A stretch of 64,000 nucleotides of DNA from JAYREN01 sp963663375 (GTDB lineage: Bacteria; Acidobacteriota; Holophagae; Holophagales; Holophagaceae). Within the stretch, counting starts at the first letter, position 1; the number at the start of each line of letters is the position of its first letter. The stretch is from NCBI GenBank assembly GCA_963663375.1, contig OY760195.1, forward strand, positions 2,418,001-2,482,000, written 5' to 3'. The position numbers and the translations under genes are program-made. Below the pieces are notes generated by a model, which had not been told where the DNA came from, searched no databases, and was given only the letters and a program-made list of their open reading frames with translations. Positions 1-8,105 of this stretch are shown in pieces.

Positions 1-858
1 CAAATAAATGACCCCCAGGGCTTGGTCGTCCACGATGAGGGGCGTGCAGAGGGCCGAGGTGATGCCGTGTATCTTGATGCTCTCCCCGGCGGCGAAGCGG
101 GGATCCACCCGGGCATCGGTGGTGAGGATCGTCACTCGGTCCTTCATGGCCGTGCGGGCGATGGTGCGGCTGATGGGATTGGAGATGGCCCCGGGCTTCT
201 CTTCCCAGACCAGTTCCGGGACCAGTTCGCCGGTGGCATCCGCCAGGAGGATGAAGCCCCGCTGGCAGGGGATCTGGCCCGTCACCAGGGTCATCACCGA
301 ATCCAGCAGCTCCTGGAGACTGGCGGCCCGGAGGAGCTGGCCCGCCATGGTGGCCAAGCGCTGGAAGAGGGCTCCCACTTCCACCGGGGGCTTCTCGGCC
401 TGGTGCATGGCGAGCATGGCCTCCAGGCTGGCGTGGGGCACGAGGATGCTGCCGGAGGCGTCAAAGGCCCGATCCTCCAGGGAGATCTTGGAGTCCTGGG
501 CCCCCTTGGGGGAAGCGGGGGACAGGCCGGACACCAGGGCCGTGCCGGGTTCGGTGGGCCGTATCTCGGAGGCACTCTCGGGAATCCACTGGATGGGAAT
601 CTCCCCCAGTAGGACGGTGTCGCCCAGATGCAGCAGGGTCGGGGTCACCACCGAGACCCCATTCAAACTCGTGCCGTTCAGGGACTTAAGATCCACGACA
701 TAGGGCTTCCCGTCCTTCAGGAAGAAGCGGGAATGGACCCGGCTCACCGCATTGGAGGCCAGCCGGATGGTCGCGGCGTCGCCTCGGCCCACAGTGACCC
801 CTTCTTCCGTCAGCTCGACGCGGTGTCGAGCGCCTTCCAAGAGCAGGGTGATCTTCAT
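1..858 (-). CDS. FHA-GAF domain signalling protein (3' end outside window)
   Basis: An open minus-strand frame runs from ATG at 858 to the window edge without a stop, giving 286 codons of a longer protein. An N-terminal FHA phosphothreonine-binding domain is clear: GRGD near residue 24, SRVHSRF at 39-45 and LNGTSLNG at 60-67. After a linker, residues of about 145-286 look like a GAF sensor domain (QIPCQRGFILL, then ALCTPLIVDDQALGVIYL). FHA-GAF proteins usually end in a sigma-54 AAA+, cyclase or phosphatase domain; which one applies here cannot be seen. It is divergent from rimO, with about 106 bp between the two starts. Confidence 0.85.
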   Translation of the reverse strand, partial: MKITLLLEGARHRVELTEEGVTVGRGDAATIRLASNAVSRVHSRFFLKDGKPYVVDLKSLNGTSLNGVSVVTPTLLHLGDTVLLGEIPIQWIPESASEIRPTEPGTALVSGLSPASPKGAQDSKISLEDRAFDASGSILVPHASLEAMLAMHQAEKPPVEVGALFQRLATMAGQLLRAASLQELLDSVMTLVTGQIPCQRGFILLADATGELVPELVWEEKPGAISNPISRTIARTAMKDRVTILTTDARVDPRFAAGESIKIHGITSALCTPLIVDDQALGVIYL

Positions 859-964
859 CGTCGGGATCCAGGCTGGGGCGGGTCGAGTCTATCACGGAGG
901 TTTCCGACGCGAGGCTGTACCCTGATGAGTTCCGACCCGAAGGGGATCGGCCGGAGAACGCGCA

Positions 965-2353
965 ATGACCAAGGTCGGTTTCATGTCGCTGGGATGCCCG
1001 AAGAACCTCGTGGACAGCGAGGTGATGCTGGGGCATCTGCGGCTCAAGGGCTTCACCCTCACCCACCACATGGAGGAGGCCGAAGTCCTGGTGGTGAACA
1101 CCTGCGGCTTCATCGAGCCCGCCAAGAAGGAATCCATCGAGGCCATCCTCGAGGCGGCCGGCATGAAACAGAAGGGCGCCTGCAAGAAACTGATCGTGGC
1201 GGGTTGCCTGGTGGAGCGCTACCGGGACGAGCTGTTGGCGGACATGCCCGAGATCGACGCCTGCCTGGGCACCCGGGACATCGAGCACATTGCCGAGATC
1301 ATCGGCGCCGACGATAGGCTCTTCGAGCCCGAGCGGGATCCCGCCTACCTCTACAGCGAGGCCAGCCCCCGCCTGCTCACCACACCCAAGGCCACCGCCT
1401 ACCTCAAGATCAGCGAGGGCTGCGATCACGCCTGTGCCTTCTGTGCCATCCCCGCCATCCGTGGCCCCCAGCGCAGCCGGAGCATCGAGAGCATCGTGGC
1501 CGAGGCGCGCAACCTCGTGGCCCAGGGCGTCCTGGAGATCAGTCTGGTGGGCCAGGACACCACCGATTTCGGTCGGGATCTGGGCGATCCCGATGGCCTG
1601 GAAAAGCTGGTGCGGGAGCTGGGCAAGGTGGAGGGCCTCAAGTGGTTCCGCGTCCACTACAGCTACCCCAACCGCACCACCGAGGGCCTACTGCACGCCA
1701 TGGCCGAGACGGCCAACTGCGCGAAGTACCTGGACATGCCGCTGCAGCATGCGGATCCCAAGGTGCTCAAGACCATGGCCCGGGGGGGCGGGGCCGCCTC
1801 CTTCCTCAAGCTGCTGAAGCAGATTCGCCGCATCGTGCCCGGGGTATTCATCCGCTCCAACTTCATCGTGGGCTTTCCCGGCGAAACCCCCGAGGCCTTC
1901 CAGACCCTCTTCGACTTCGTGAAGGAGGCCGAATTCGAGCACGTGGGCGTCTTTACCTATTCCCTGGAGGAAGGCACCCCGGCCTTCGGCCTGGGCGATC
2001 CCGTGCCGGAGCGCACCAAGCAGAGCCGCAAGCGCAAGATTCTGGAGCTCCAGCAGAAGATCAGCCGCGCCAAGAACCAGGCTCTTATCGGCCAGGTGCT
2101 GGAAGTCCTGGTGGAAGGGGCCCACGAGGAGACCGACATGGTGCTCAAGGGGCGTCATCGGGGCCAGGCTCCGGAGGTGGATGGCAACGTGCTCATCGTG
2201 GGCGGCGAGCCCAAGGTCGGCGCCATCCAGTCCGTGCGGATCACCGAGGCCCATGCCTACGATCTGGTGGGCGAGGTGGAGGAAGGTGGAACGGAGTCGG
2301 CGGTGAAGGCCTTCGAGGCCGGTTTCAAGGCGGCCCGGGGCGGCCAGTCCTGA
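965..2353 (+). CDS. rimO: Ribosomal protein S12 methylthiotransferase RimO
   Basis: Radical-SAM enzyme that methylthiolates a conserved aspartate of ribosomal protein S12. The 462-residue length is normal. The N-terminal MTTase domain has three cluster cysteines (C11, C47, C81), and the radical-SAM loop is C153-x3-C157-x2-C160. RimO rather than MiaB is indicated by the SLGCPKNLVDSE opening and the LVGQDTTDFG stretch. A TRAM-like domain follows, then a short tail ending ARGGQS. GGAG lies just upstream of the ATG. The stop shares its final A with the start of the next ABC gene, so translation is probably coupled although the functions are unrelated. Confidence 0.95.
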   Translation: MTKVGFMSLGCPKNLVDSEVMLGHLRLKGFTLTHHMEEAEVLVVNTCGFIEPAKKESIEAILEAAGMKQKGACKKLIVAGCLVERYRDELLADMPEIDACLGTRDIEHIAEIIGADDRLFEPERDPAYLYSEASPRLLTTPKATAYLKISEGCDHACAFCAIPAIRGPQRSRSIESIVAEARNLVAQGVLEISLVGQDTTDFGRDLGDPDGLEKLVRELGKVEGLKWFRVHYSYPNRTTEGLLHAMAETANCAKYLDMPLQHADPKVLKTMARGGGAASFLKLLKQIRRIVPGVFIRSNFIVGFPGETPEAFQTLFDFVKEAEFEHVGVFTYSLEEGTPAFGLGDPVPERTKQSRKRKILELQQKISRAKNQALIGQVLEVLVEGAHEETDMVLKGRHRGQAPEVDGNVLIVGGEPKVGAIQSVRITEAHAYDLVGEVEEGGTESAVKAFEAGFKAARGGQS

Positions 2354-3018
2354 TGCTGGACTTGCGCGCCATCACCCGCACCTTCACCCTCGGCGGCGAA
2401 CGCGCCGGGGTCTTCGACGTGAGCCTATCCGTGGGTTCGGGCGTCGTGGCGGTGCTGGCCGGTCCCAGCGGCAGCGGCAAGACCACTCTGCTGCAGGTGG
2501 CGGGCCTGCTGGATGCCCCCGAGGCGGGCGAGGTGCGGTTGGAGGGGGAAGTGGTTTCCAGCCTTCCGGAGAAGGCCCGCTGCGCCTTGCGCCTTCGCAA
2601 GCTGGGCTTCGTCTTCCAGAGCTTCAACCTGGTGCCGGTGCTGGATGCCCTCGAGAACGTGATGCTGCCCCTGCAACTCCAGGGCCTGCCCGAGGCCAAG
2701 GCCCGGGACCGCGCCACCGAAATACTGGCGCGGGTGGGCCTCTCGGATCGTCTCGCCCATCGTCCCGGCCAGCTGAGTGGTGGCCAACAACAGCGGGTGG
2801 CCATCGCCCGGGCCCTGGCGGGCCAGCCCCGGCTGGTGCTGGCGGACGAGCCCACGGCCAATCTGGACCACGCCCATGGTGGGCCCCTGCTGGACCTCAT
2901 GACCGGCCTGGCCCGGGAAACGGGCACGGCCTTCCTCATCGCCAGTCATGACCCGGCGGTGATCGGCCGGGCCGACGAGGTCTTCCGCCTGGAAGACGGG
3001 CGCCGGGTGAACCCATGA
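2353..3018 (+). CDS. ABC transporter ATP-binding protein, LolD/MacB type
   Basis: 221-residue ATPase of the LolD/FtsE/MacB class, which energises extraction of lipoproteins or other substrates from the inner membrane. Walker A is GPSGSGKTT at residues 37-45; the signature LSGGQQQRVAIARAL and the Walker B LVLADEP follow in order. The Q-loop region (FVFQSFNLVPVLDALENV) is typical of LolD. The gene starts inside the rimO stop codon and its own stop overlaps the next start by four bases (ATGA), making an obligate pair with the FtsX-type permease. Substrate is not shown by the sequence. Confidence 0.92.
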   Translation: MLDLRAITRTFTLGGERAGVFDVSLSVGSGVVAVLAGPSGSGKTTLLQVAGLLDAPEAGEVRLEGEVVSSLPEKARCALRLRKLGFVFQSFNLVPVLDALENVMLPLQLQGLPEAKARDRATEILARVGLSDRLAHRPGQLSGGQQQRVAIARALAGQPRLVLADEPTANLDHAHGGPLLDLMTGLARETGTAFLIASHDPAVIGRADEVFRLEDGRRVNP

Positions 3019-4262
3019 CGCTCCTTCGCCTCGCCCTCCGCAACATCGCTCGCCAGCGGCGGCGCACCCTGCTCAGCCTGGCGGTGCTGGCCGCAGGTTT
3101 CATGGCCCTGGCCCTGGCCGGGGGTTTCATGTCCCAGACCTTCGAGGGTCTGGCGGATTCCGCCATCCGGGGTGGCCTGGGCCATGTGCAGATTCTCCAT
3201 CCCAAGGCCCTGGACGGCGATGAAGCCCAGAGTCTCGAATATGCCCTGCCCGAGGGAGAAGCCCTGGCCCAGCGGCTGCGCAGAGATGCCGCCGTGGCGG
3301 AGGTGCTGCCCCGCATCCAGTTCATGGGCCTCCTCTCCAGTGGGGCCCGCAGTGTGGCCTTCCTGGGCAGCGCCGTGGATCCCGAGCGCGAAGCCCGGTT
3401 CATGGCCAGCCTGGAACAGGTGAAGGATGGGGCCAAGGCCCCTGGAGGCGCGGGTTCGCGCTGGCTGGGCGCCGATCCTGCCGCCCGGGAGGTGATCCTC
3501 GGCATCGGCCTGGCCAAGAGCCTAGGCGCCTCCGTGGGCAGCGGGTTGACGCTCATGAGCACCACCAAGGATGGCGCCCTCAATGCCGTGGATGTCGAAG
3601 TGGTGGGGCTCCAGGATCTCGGCCTGAAGGAACTCAACGACCGCACCCTCACCGTGAGCCTGGGCACGGCGGCGATGCTGCTGGATGCGGGTCCGGCCCG
3701 GTCCCGCCTCTCCGTGATCCTGAAGGATCCCGAGGCGGCGGGACCCGAGGCGGTCCGGCTCCAGACCCTGGTGGGCGAGGGATGCGCGGCCCAGCCTTGG
3801 TTCGAGCTGGCGGCCTTCTATCGGCAGGTGCGCCTGCTTTACTTCGCCATCTTCGGCTTCATGGGCCTGGTGCTGGCCCTGGTGGTGCTGCTGGCTACCG
3901 CGAACACCCTGTTGATGAGCGTGATGGAGCGGGTGCGGGAGTTCGGCACCCTGCGGGCCCTGGGCCTGCGTCCCGGCCAGCTCGTGGCCCTGCTGCAGCT
4001 GGAGGGCGCGCTGTTGGGGCTGGCGGGCAGCGCCGTGGGACTCGTGCTGACCCTGCTGCTCCGTGCGGGCCTGAATGCCCTGCACCTGCAGATGCCCGCG
4101 CCGCCCGGCACCAGCCATGGCTACGAACTGCGGATCTTCTTCGTGCCAGGGGTCTACCTCGCGGCCTTCCTGGGCCTCCAGGCCGTCATCCAGCTCTCCG
4201 CCCTGTTCCCCGGCCTCAAGGCCGCCCGCCTCCGCGTCACCGAGGCGCTCCGACACATCTGA
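3015..4262 (+). CDS. FtsX-family ABC permease, LolC/LolE-like
   Basis: 415-residue permease with the MacB/LolCE layout. One N-terminal membrane helix (about residues 20-42, after a basic RNIARQRRR stretch) is followed by a periplasmic domain of about 220 residues, then three C-terminal helices carrying the FtsX motif region (LLMSVMERVREFGTLRALGL). Only one permease gene is present, so the complex would be a homodimer like LolF or MacB rather than a LolC-LolE heterodimer. It overlaps the ATPase by four bases. A strong hairpin 18 bp after the stop probably ends the transcript. The role in lipoprotein export is inferred from family and pairing. Confidence 0.88.
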   Translation: MTLLRLALRNIARQRRRTLLSLAVLAAGFMALALAGGFMSQTFEGLADSAIRGGLGHVQILHPKALDGDEAQSLEYALPEGEALAQRLRRDAAVAEVLPRIQFMGLLSSGARSVAFLGSAVDPEREARFMASLEQVKDGAKAPGGAGSRWLGADPAAREVILGIGLAKSLGASVGSGLTLMSTTKDGALNAVDVEVVGLQDLGLKELNDRTLTVSLGTAAMLLDAGPARSRLSVILKDPEAAGPEAVRLQTLVGEGCAAQPWFELAAFYRQVRLLYFAIFGFMGLVLALVVLLATANTLLMSVMERVREFGTLRALGLRPGQLVALLQLEGALLGLAGSAVGLVLTLLLRAGLNALHLQMPAPPGTSHGYELRIFFVPGVYLAAFLGLQAVIQLSALFPGLKAARLRVTEALRHI

Positions 4263-4279
4263 GCCCCTCGGGTGACGGA

Positions 4280-4300
4280 GCGGGCTCCAGTGGAGCCCGC
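4280..4300 (+). terminator. Hairpin after the ABC permease gene
   Basis: Nine-base perfect stem (GCGGGCTCC with GGAGCCCGC) around a 3-nt loop, 18 bp past the permease stop. There is no U-run, so intrinsic termination is plausible but unproven. A further GC-rich stretch, with another GAGCCCGC near 4364, fills the remaining space before the next gene. Confidence 0.5.
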
Positions 4301-4439
4301 GAAGTCGGGACCCGAGGAGGCTCAGAATAAGGGCTGGGTGGGACGGGCTCCAAGGTCGAGTTCACTCGAGCCCGCTGGTCTTGTCCCCGGTCAAGGCGCC
4401 CGGATTTCTCCCGCGCCAAGCTGGTTCCAAGGGGGCCTC

Positions 4440-5210
4440 ATGCGCGAAAAGCTCGATCGGAACATCAAGGAACTCATGGACCAGCATCCCGCCCTGGGCG
4501 GCGTCCTGGAGGCCGCCGGGATCGGCTGCACCTCCTGCAGTTTGGGTACCTGTCGGGTGAAGGACATCCTGGAGATCCACGATCTGGATACGGCTCGCAC
4601 CCAGGCGCTGTTGCAGAGGATGGGCGAGGTCATCTATGGCGGCGCGCCCTTCGAGGTGCCGGTGCTGGAGCGCAAGGCTTCGGAGCCTCGGGCCTCGTTC
4701 TGTCCGCCCATTGCCCGGATGGTGGAGGAGCACGTCTGGATCAAGCGGCTGCTGGCGCGGATTCCCGATCTTCTGGCCGCTCTGGGGCGGGACTGGGCAG
4801 GCACCGCGCCCCAGGTGGAACGCTGCCTGGAGTTCATCCGCACCTACGCCGACCGCTATCACCACGCCAAGGAAGAAGATCTGCTCTTCGCCTATTTCGA
4901 TCGGGATTCGGACATCCTGCGGGCGATGTGCGGGGATCATGCCGAGGGCCGCGACCATGTGCGGAATGTGGCCGAAGCCCTGGCCGCCCGGGATCTCCCG
5001 CGGGTCGAACACCATCTGCGGGCCTACGGGGAACTGCTGACGGGGCACATCCAGCGGGAGGACACGATCCTCTATCCCTGGATGGATCGGAGCCTGAGCA
5101 CTCGGCAGGTGGGCGAACTGTACTCGGCCTGCCTGGAGGTGGAGCGGCGCTTCGGGACGGACCCTGCCGAGCAGGAGGCCTTCGTGCGGGAGCTGGACGC
5201 GGGTTTCTAG
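4440..5210 (+). CDS. Hemerythrin HHE-domain protein with cysteine-rich N-terminal domain (ScdA/YtfE-like)
   Basis: 256 residues. The first about 65 residues form a DUF1858/ScdA_N-like helical domain with C30, C33 and C38 (GIGCTSCSLGTC). The rest is a hemerythrin-like four-helix bundle with the expected carboxylate/histidine ligands: MVEEHVW, YHHAKEEDLLF, MCGDHAEGRDH and GHIQREDTILYP. Relatives bind a di-iron centre and handle nitric oxide or repair iron-sulfur clusters. The start was placed at the ATG preceding REKLDRNIKEL because the in-frame sequence upstream is low-complexity and GGGGG lies just ahead of this ATG. Iron-sulfur repair is the best family guess; oxygen or NO sensing is possible. 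Confidence 0.82.
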   Translation: MREKLDRNIKELMDQHPALGGVLEAAGIGCTSCSLGTCRVKDILEIHDLDTARTQALLQRMGEVIYGGAPFEVPVLERKASEPRASFCPPIARMVEEHVWIKRLLARIPDLLAALGRDWAGTAPQVERCLEFIRTYADRYHHAKEEDLLFAYFDRDSDILRAMCGDHAEGRDHVRNVAEALAARDLPRVEHHLRAYGELLTGHIQREDTILYPWMDRSLSTRQVGELYSACLEVERRFGTDPAEQEAFVRELDAGF

Positions 5211-5234
5211 CCCGCTCCGGGCCATAATGGCCCC

Positions 5235-5933
5235 ATGGACACGACTCGAACATCTCCGGACTCCGCAAGCCGCGCCCCCCGCTGGGCCTGGTGGGTGGCC
5301 ACGGGCTTCGGGTCGGGGCGCTTGAAACCCGCGCCCGGCACTTGGGGGAGCCTCGCGGCGCTGCTGGCCTGGCTTGTATTCACGGTGCTCGTGGTCATGC
5401 CCTTCACCTCCTGGGCCTTGCGCCATCCCAGCGCCCCGCGGCTTTTCATGGGCTACGGCGCCCTGCAGATCGCCACCCCGTTCTCGGGACTTCCGCTGCC
5501 CGCCACCGCAAGCTGGGCCTTGGTCTGGGGCTACTGGGCCTTCGAGGGCCTGTTCCTCCTGCTGCCCCTCCTCATGACCTGGATCGGGGTGAAGGCCTCG
5601 GATCGCGTGGTTAGGGAAACGGGTCTCAAGGATCCCAGCTTCATCGTGGCCGATGAGTGGGCGGGTCTCTGGATCGCCCTCTGGCCCGTCCGTTGGCACC
5701 TGGCCTTGAATCTCCCGCTGACTCTTGGTCAAGGCGGCTGGCGCCTCCTGCCCCTGGTGCTCGTGCCCTTTCTGTTGTTTCGGCTCTTCGATATCTGGAA
5801 ACCCTGGCCCATCCACCAGATCCAGGTGCTCCCCGAGGGCCAGGGCATCATGGCCGATGATGTAGTGGCGGGACTCTACGCGCTCCTGGCGACCCAGGCG
5901 GCGATGCCCTTGCTGCTGCAAAGTATTCACTGA
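5235..5933 (+). CDS. pgpA: Phosphatidylglycerophosphatase A
   Basis: Membrane phosphatase converting phosphatidylglycerol phosphate to phosphatidylglycerol. The family hallmark GSGRLKPAPGTWGSL sits near residues 26-40. The catalytic segment IVADEWAGLWIAL and the C-terminal FRLFDIWKPWPI and ADDVVAGLYA motifs are all present. At 232 residues it is longer than typical PgpA (about 165-170), because of an extra hydrophobic loop between the first helix and the catalytic region. Four to five membrane helices are evident. It starts 25 bp after the hemerythrin gene and may share its transcript. Confidence 0.93.
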   Translation: MDTTRTSPDSASRAPRWAWWVATGFGSGRLKPAPGTWGSLAALLAWLVFTVLVVMPFTSWALRHPSAPRLFMGYGALQIATPFSGLPLPATASWALVWGYWAFEGLFLLLPLLMTWIGVKASDRVVRETGLKDPSFIVADEWAGLWIALWPVRWHLALNLPLTLGQGGWRLLPLVLVPFLLFRLFDIWKPWPIHQIQVLPEGQGIMADDVVAGLYALLATQAAMPLLLQSIH

Positions 5934-6044
5934 GGACGCAGTGCGAAGGCCAGTGACCCCCAGGACTGGACCGTTCACCCCCTTTAGTGCATCCGGTGGT
6001 CCCAGGGAGCCATCCTTTCGAAGGGGTTCCATGGATGGGTCGCT

Positions 6045-7349
6045 ATGCTCGAATCCATGAAAACCCTCCGAAGTCTTTCTCCTCTGATTCTCGTCGGCAC
6101 CCTCCTTGCGGGTGAGCCTGGGATGACGCCCCTGCAGCGCCAGCAGAACCTCGATTCCTTTGAACAAGTGTGGAGCACGGTTCGGGATCGCCATTGGGAC
6201 CCTAGCCTGGGGGGGCTGAACTGGCAGGCGGTTCACGACACCCTTCGTCCCAGGGTTGAAGCGGCCAAGACTCCAGACGAGGCCCGCAAGGTCATCACCG
6301 AGCTGCTGGCCAAGCTCAACCAGAGTCATTTCGCCGTGGTGCCAGCCCAGGTGTACCAGGATCTCCAGGGCAAGGGGGGCACGAAGGGCGGCGGGTATCC
6401 CGGCCTGGAGCTCCGCATCCTGGAGGGTCGTGCCCTGGTCACGGGCGTCGAAAAGGATTCGCCTGCGGCCCGACAGGGAGTCATGACGGGGTGGGAGATC
6501 CTCCGCATCGCCGGAGAACCCGTGGGCCCGCGACTCGCACGTCTGGGGCAGCGCTTCCGGGCTTCCACGCAGTTCCAGCTCATCGCGAGCCGGGCCCTGC
6601 TCGAAGGCCTGAGTGGGGAGGTGGGCACCGCCATCGAAGTGGAATTCCACGACGGGCGCCAGGTTCGGAGCATGAAGCTGGACCGCGCCCAGCCCCGAGG
6701 GGCCCTGACCACCTTCGGCAACCTGCCCGCCACCCGCTTCTGGCTGGACACCCTGGAACCGGCTCCTGGCGTGGCCTGTGTCCGCTTCAACATCTTCCTC
6801 AATCCCATGGCGGTGACGACGGCCGTGGAGAAGGCGCTTCAGGAACGTTCGCCCAAGGGCTTCATCATTGATCTTCGGGGCAACCCCGGCGGGTTGGGCG
6901 GGATGGCCATGGGTCTGGCAGGGTGGTTCACCTGCGCCTCCGGACAGCGGCTGGGCACCATGCACCTGCGGGGCTCATCTCTCAATTTCGTCGTCTTCCC
7001 CAGGCCCGACTCCTTTCCGGGTCCCCTGGCCATTCTGGTGGATGGCTGCTCCGCCTCGACCTCTGAGATCTTCGCGGAGGGGATGAAGGATCTGAAGCGG
7101 GCCCGCATCTTTGGCACCCGCACCGCCGGGGCCGCGCTGCCTTCAATGTTTGAGCGCCTTCCCAACGGAGACGGATTCCAGTACGCCATCGCCAACTACA
7201 TTTCCGAGGGTGGGCAGATCCTGGAAGGTGCCGGTGTGCTTCCCGACGAAGTGGTGTCGCCCGCTCAGCCCGAGCTTCTCGCAGGCAAGGATCCGGTCCT
7301 GGACCGGGCCGTGGCCTGGATCAACCAAACTCTCAAGGAGAAACCATGA
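6045..7349 (+). CDS. S41-family peptidase with PDZ domain, secreted
   Basis: 434 residues with an N-terminal signal peptide (MKTLRSLSPLILVGTLLAG); the ATG at 6057 is an equally good start. A tail-specific-protease-like N-terminal helical domain is followed by a PDZ domain (GYPGLELRILEGRALVTGV) and the S41 catalytic core. The nucleophile motif is GCSASTSEIFAEG, followed by FGTRTAGAALPS. The last motif lacks the GKG lysine of classical CtpA and resembles the S41B/tricorn-like branch, so the base must come from elsewhere. Likely periplasmic. It overlaps the next gene by four bases (ATGA), suggesting the two products act together. Confidence 0.88.
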   Translation: MLESMKTLRSLSPLILVGTLLAGEPGMTPLQRQQNLDSFEQVWSTVRDRHWDPSLGGLNWQAVHDTLRPRVEAAKTPDEARKVITELLAKLNQSHFAVVPAQVYQDLQGKGGTKGGGYPGLELRILEGRALVTGVEKDSPAARQGVMTGWEILRIAGEPVGPRLARLGQRFRASTQFQLIASRALLEGLSGEVGTAIEVEFHDGRQVRSMKLDRAQPRGALTTFGNLPATRFWLDTLEPAPGVACVRFNIFLNPMAVTTAVEKALQERSPKGFIIDLRGNPGGLGGMAMGLAGWFTCASGQRLGTMHLRGSSLNFVVFPRPDSFPGPLAILVDGCSASTSEIFAEGMKDLKRARIFGTRTAGAALPSMFERLPNGDGFQYAIANYISEGGQILEGAGVLPDEVVSPAQPELLAGKDPVLDRAVAWINQTLKEKP

Positions 7350-8104
7350 ATATGCGGTCCCGCAGCCTCGCCCTTTCCCTTTGCGCAATCACCCTCACGC
7401 TGCCGGTCCGGGCGGCGGACGAGAAGCTCCCCAGCGGGGAAGCGCTCATGGAGAAATCCCTCGAAGCGGCGGGAGGCAAGGCTGTCTTCGCCAAGCTGCA
7501 TACCACCGTGCTGAGTGGCACCATGGAAATGCCCGCCATGAACCTGAAGGGCACTCTGAAGAACTACCGGGCCGAGCCCGATCTGAGCCTCACCGAGATC
7601 GAGCTTCCGGGCATCGGCAAGATGACCGAGGGCCACGATGGCCAGGTGGCCTGGGCCTACAACGCCATGCAGGGCCCCAGCCTGAAGCAGGGCGAGGAGA
7701 AGCTCCAGGCTGTGCGCGGCGCCCGTTTCCATACCGAAGACTGGAAGGCGGACTACAAGGCCGTGCGCACCCTGGGCCTGGAAACCTTCGACGGCCGGGA
7801 ATGCTACAAGGTGGAACTCGCGCCGCACCAGGGCGAGCCCTTTGTCCAATACCTCGACCGGAAGACAGGGCTGCCCGCGGGCATGACCATGACGGCCAAG
7901 ACGGCCATGGGCGACATCAAGGCGGAAACGGTGATCTCGGACTACCGCAAGGTGGAAGGCACACTCGTGCCCCACAAGATCACCCAGAAGGCCGCCGGGC
8001 AGGTAGTGGTCATCACCTTCGAGACGATCACCTACAACGTGGCCATCCCCAAGGAGACCTTCGCTCTTCCCGCCGAGATCCAGAAACTCGTGCAGAAGAA
8101 GTAG
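7346..8104 (+). CDS. Secreted LolA-like (outer-membrane lipoprotein-sorting-like) protein
   Basis: 252 residues starting with a cleavable signal peptide (MNMRSRSLALSLCAITLTLPVRAA). The mature part is a beta-rich repeat of short strands (GTMEMPAMNLKGTLKNY, DGQVAWAYN, VQYLDRKTGLPAGM, KITQKAAGQVVVITFE) like the half-barrel of LolA/LolB-type proteins. An ATGA overlap couples it to the S41 peptidase. No catalytic residues are evident. A periplasmic lipid- or lipoprotein-binding role is inferred from fold similarity only. Confidence 0.7.
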   Translation: MNMRSRSLALSLCAITLTLPVRAADEKLPSGEALMEKSLEAAGGKAVFAKLHTTVLSGTMEMPAMNLKGTLKNYRAEPDLSLTEIELPGIGKMTEGHDGQVAWAYNAMQGPSLKQGEEKLQAVRGARFHTEDWKADYKAVRTLGLETFDGRECYKVELAPHQGEPFVQYLDRKTGLPAGMTMTAKTAMGDIKAETVISDYRKVEGTLVPHKITQKAAGQVVVITFETITYNVAIPKETFALPAEIQKLVQKK

Positions 8105-8105
8105 C

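Noticed and set aside
4362..6965. 867-codon minus-strand frame
   Set aside because: It covers three recognised plus-strand genes (hemerythrin-like, pgpA, S41 peptidase) and has repetitive His/Gln/Gly composition typical of a shadow frame.
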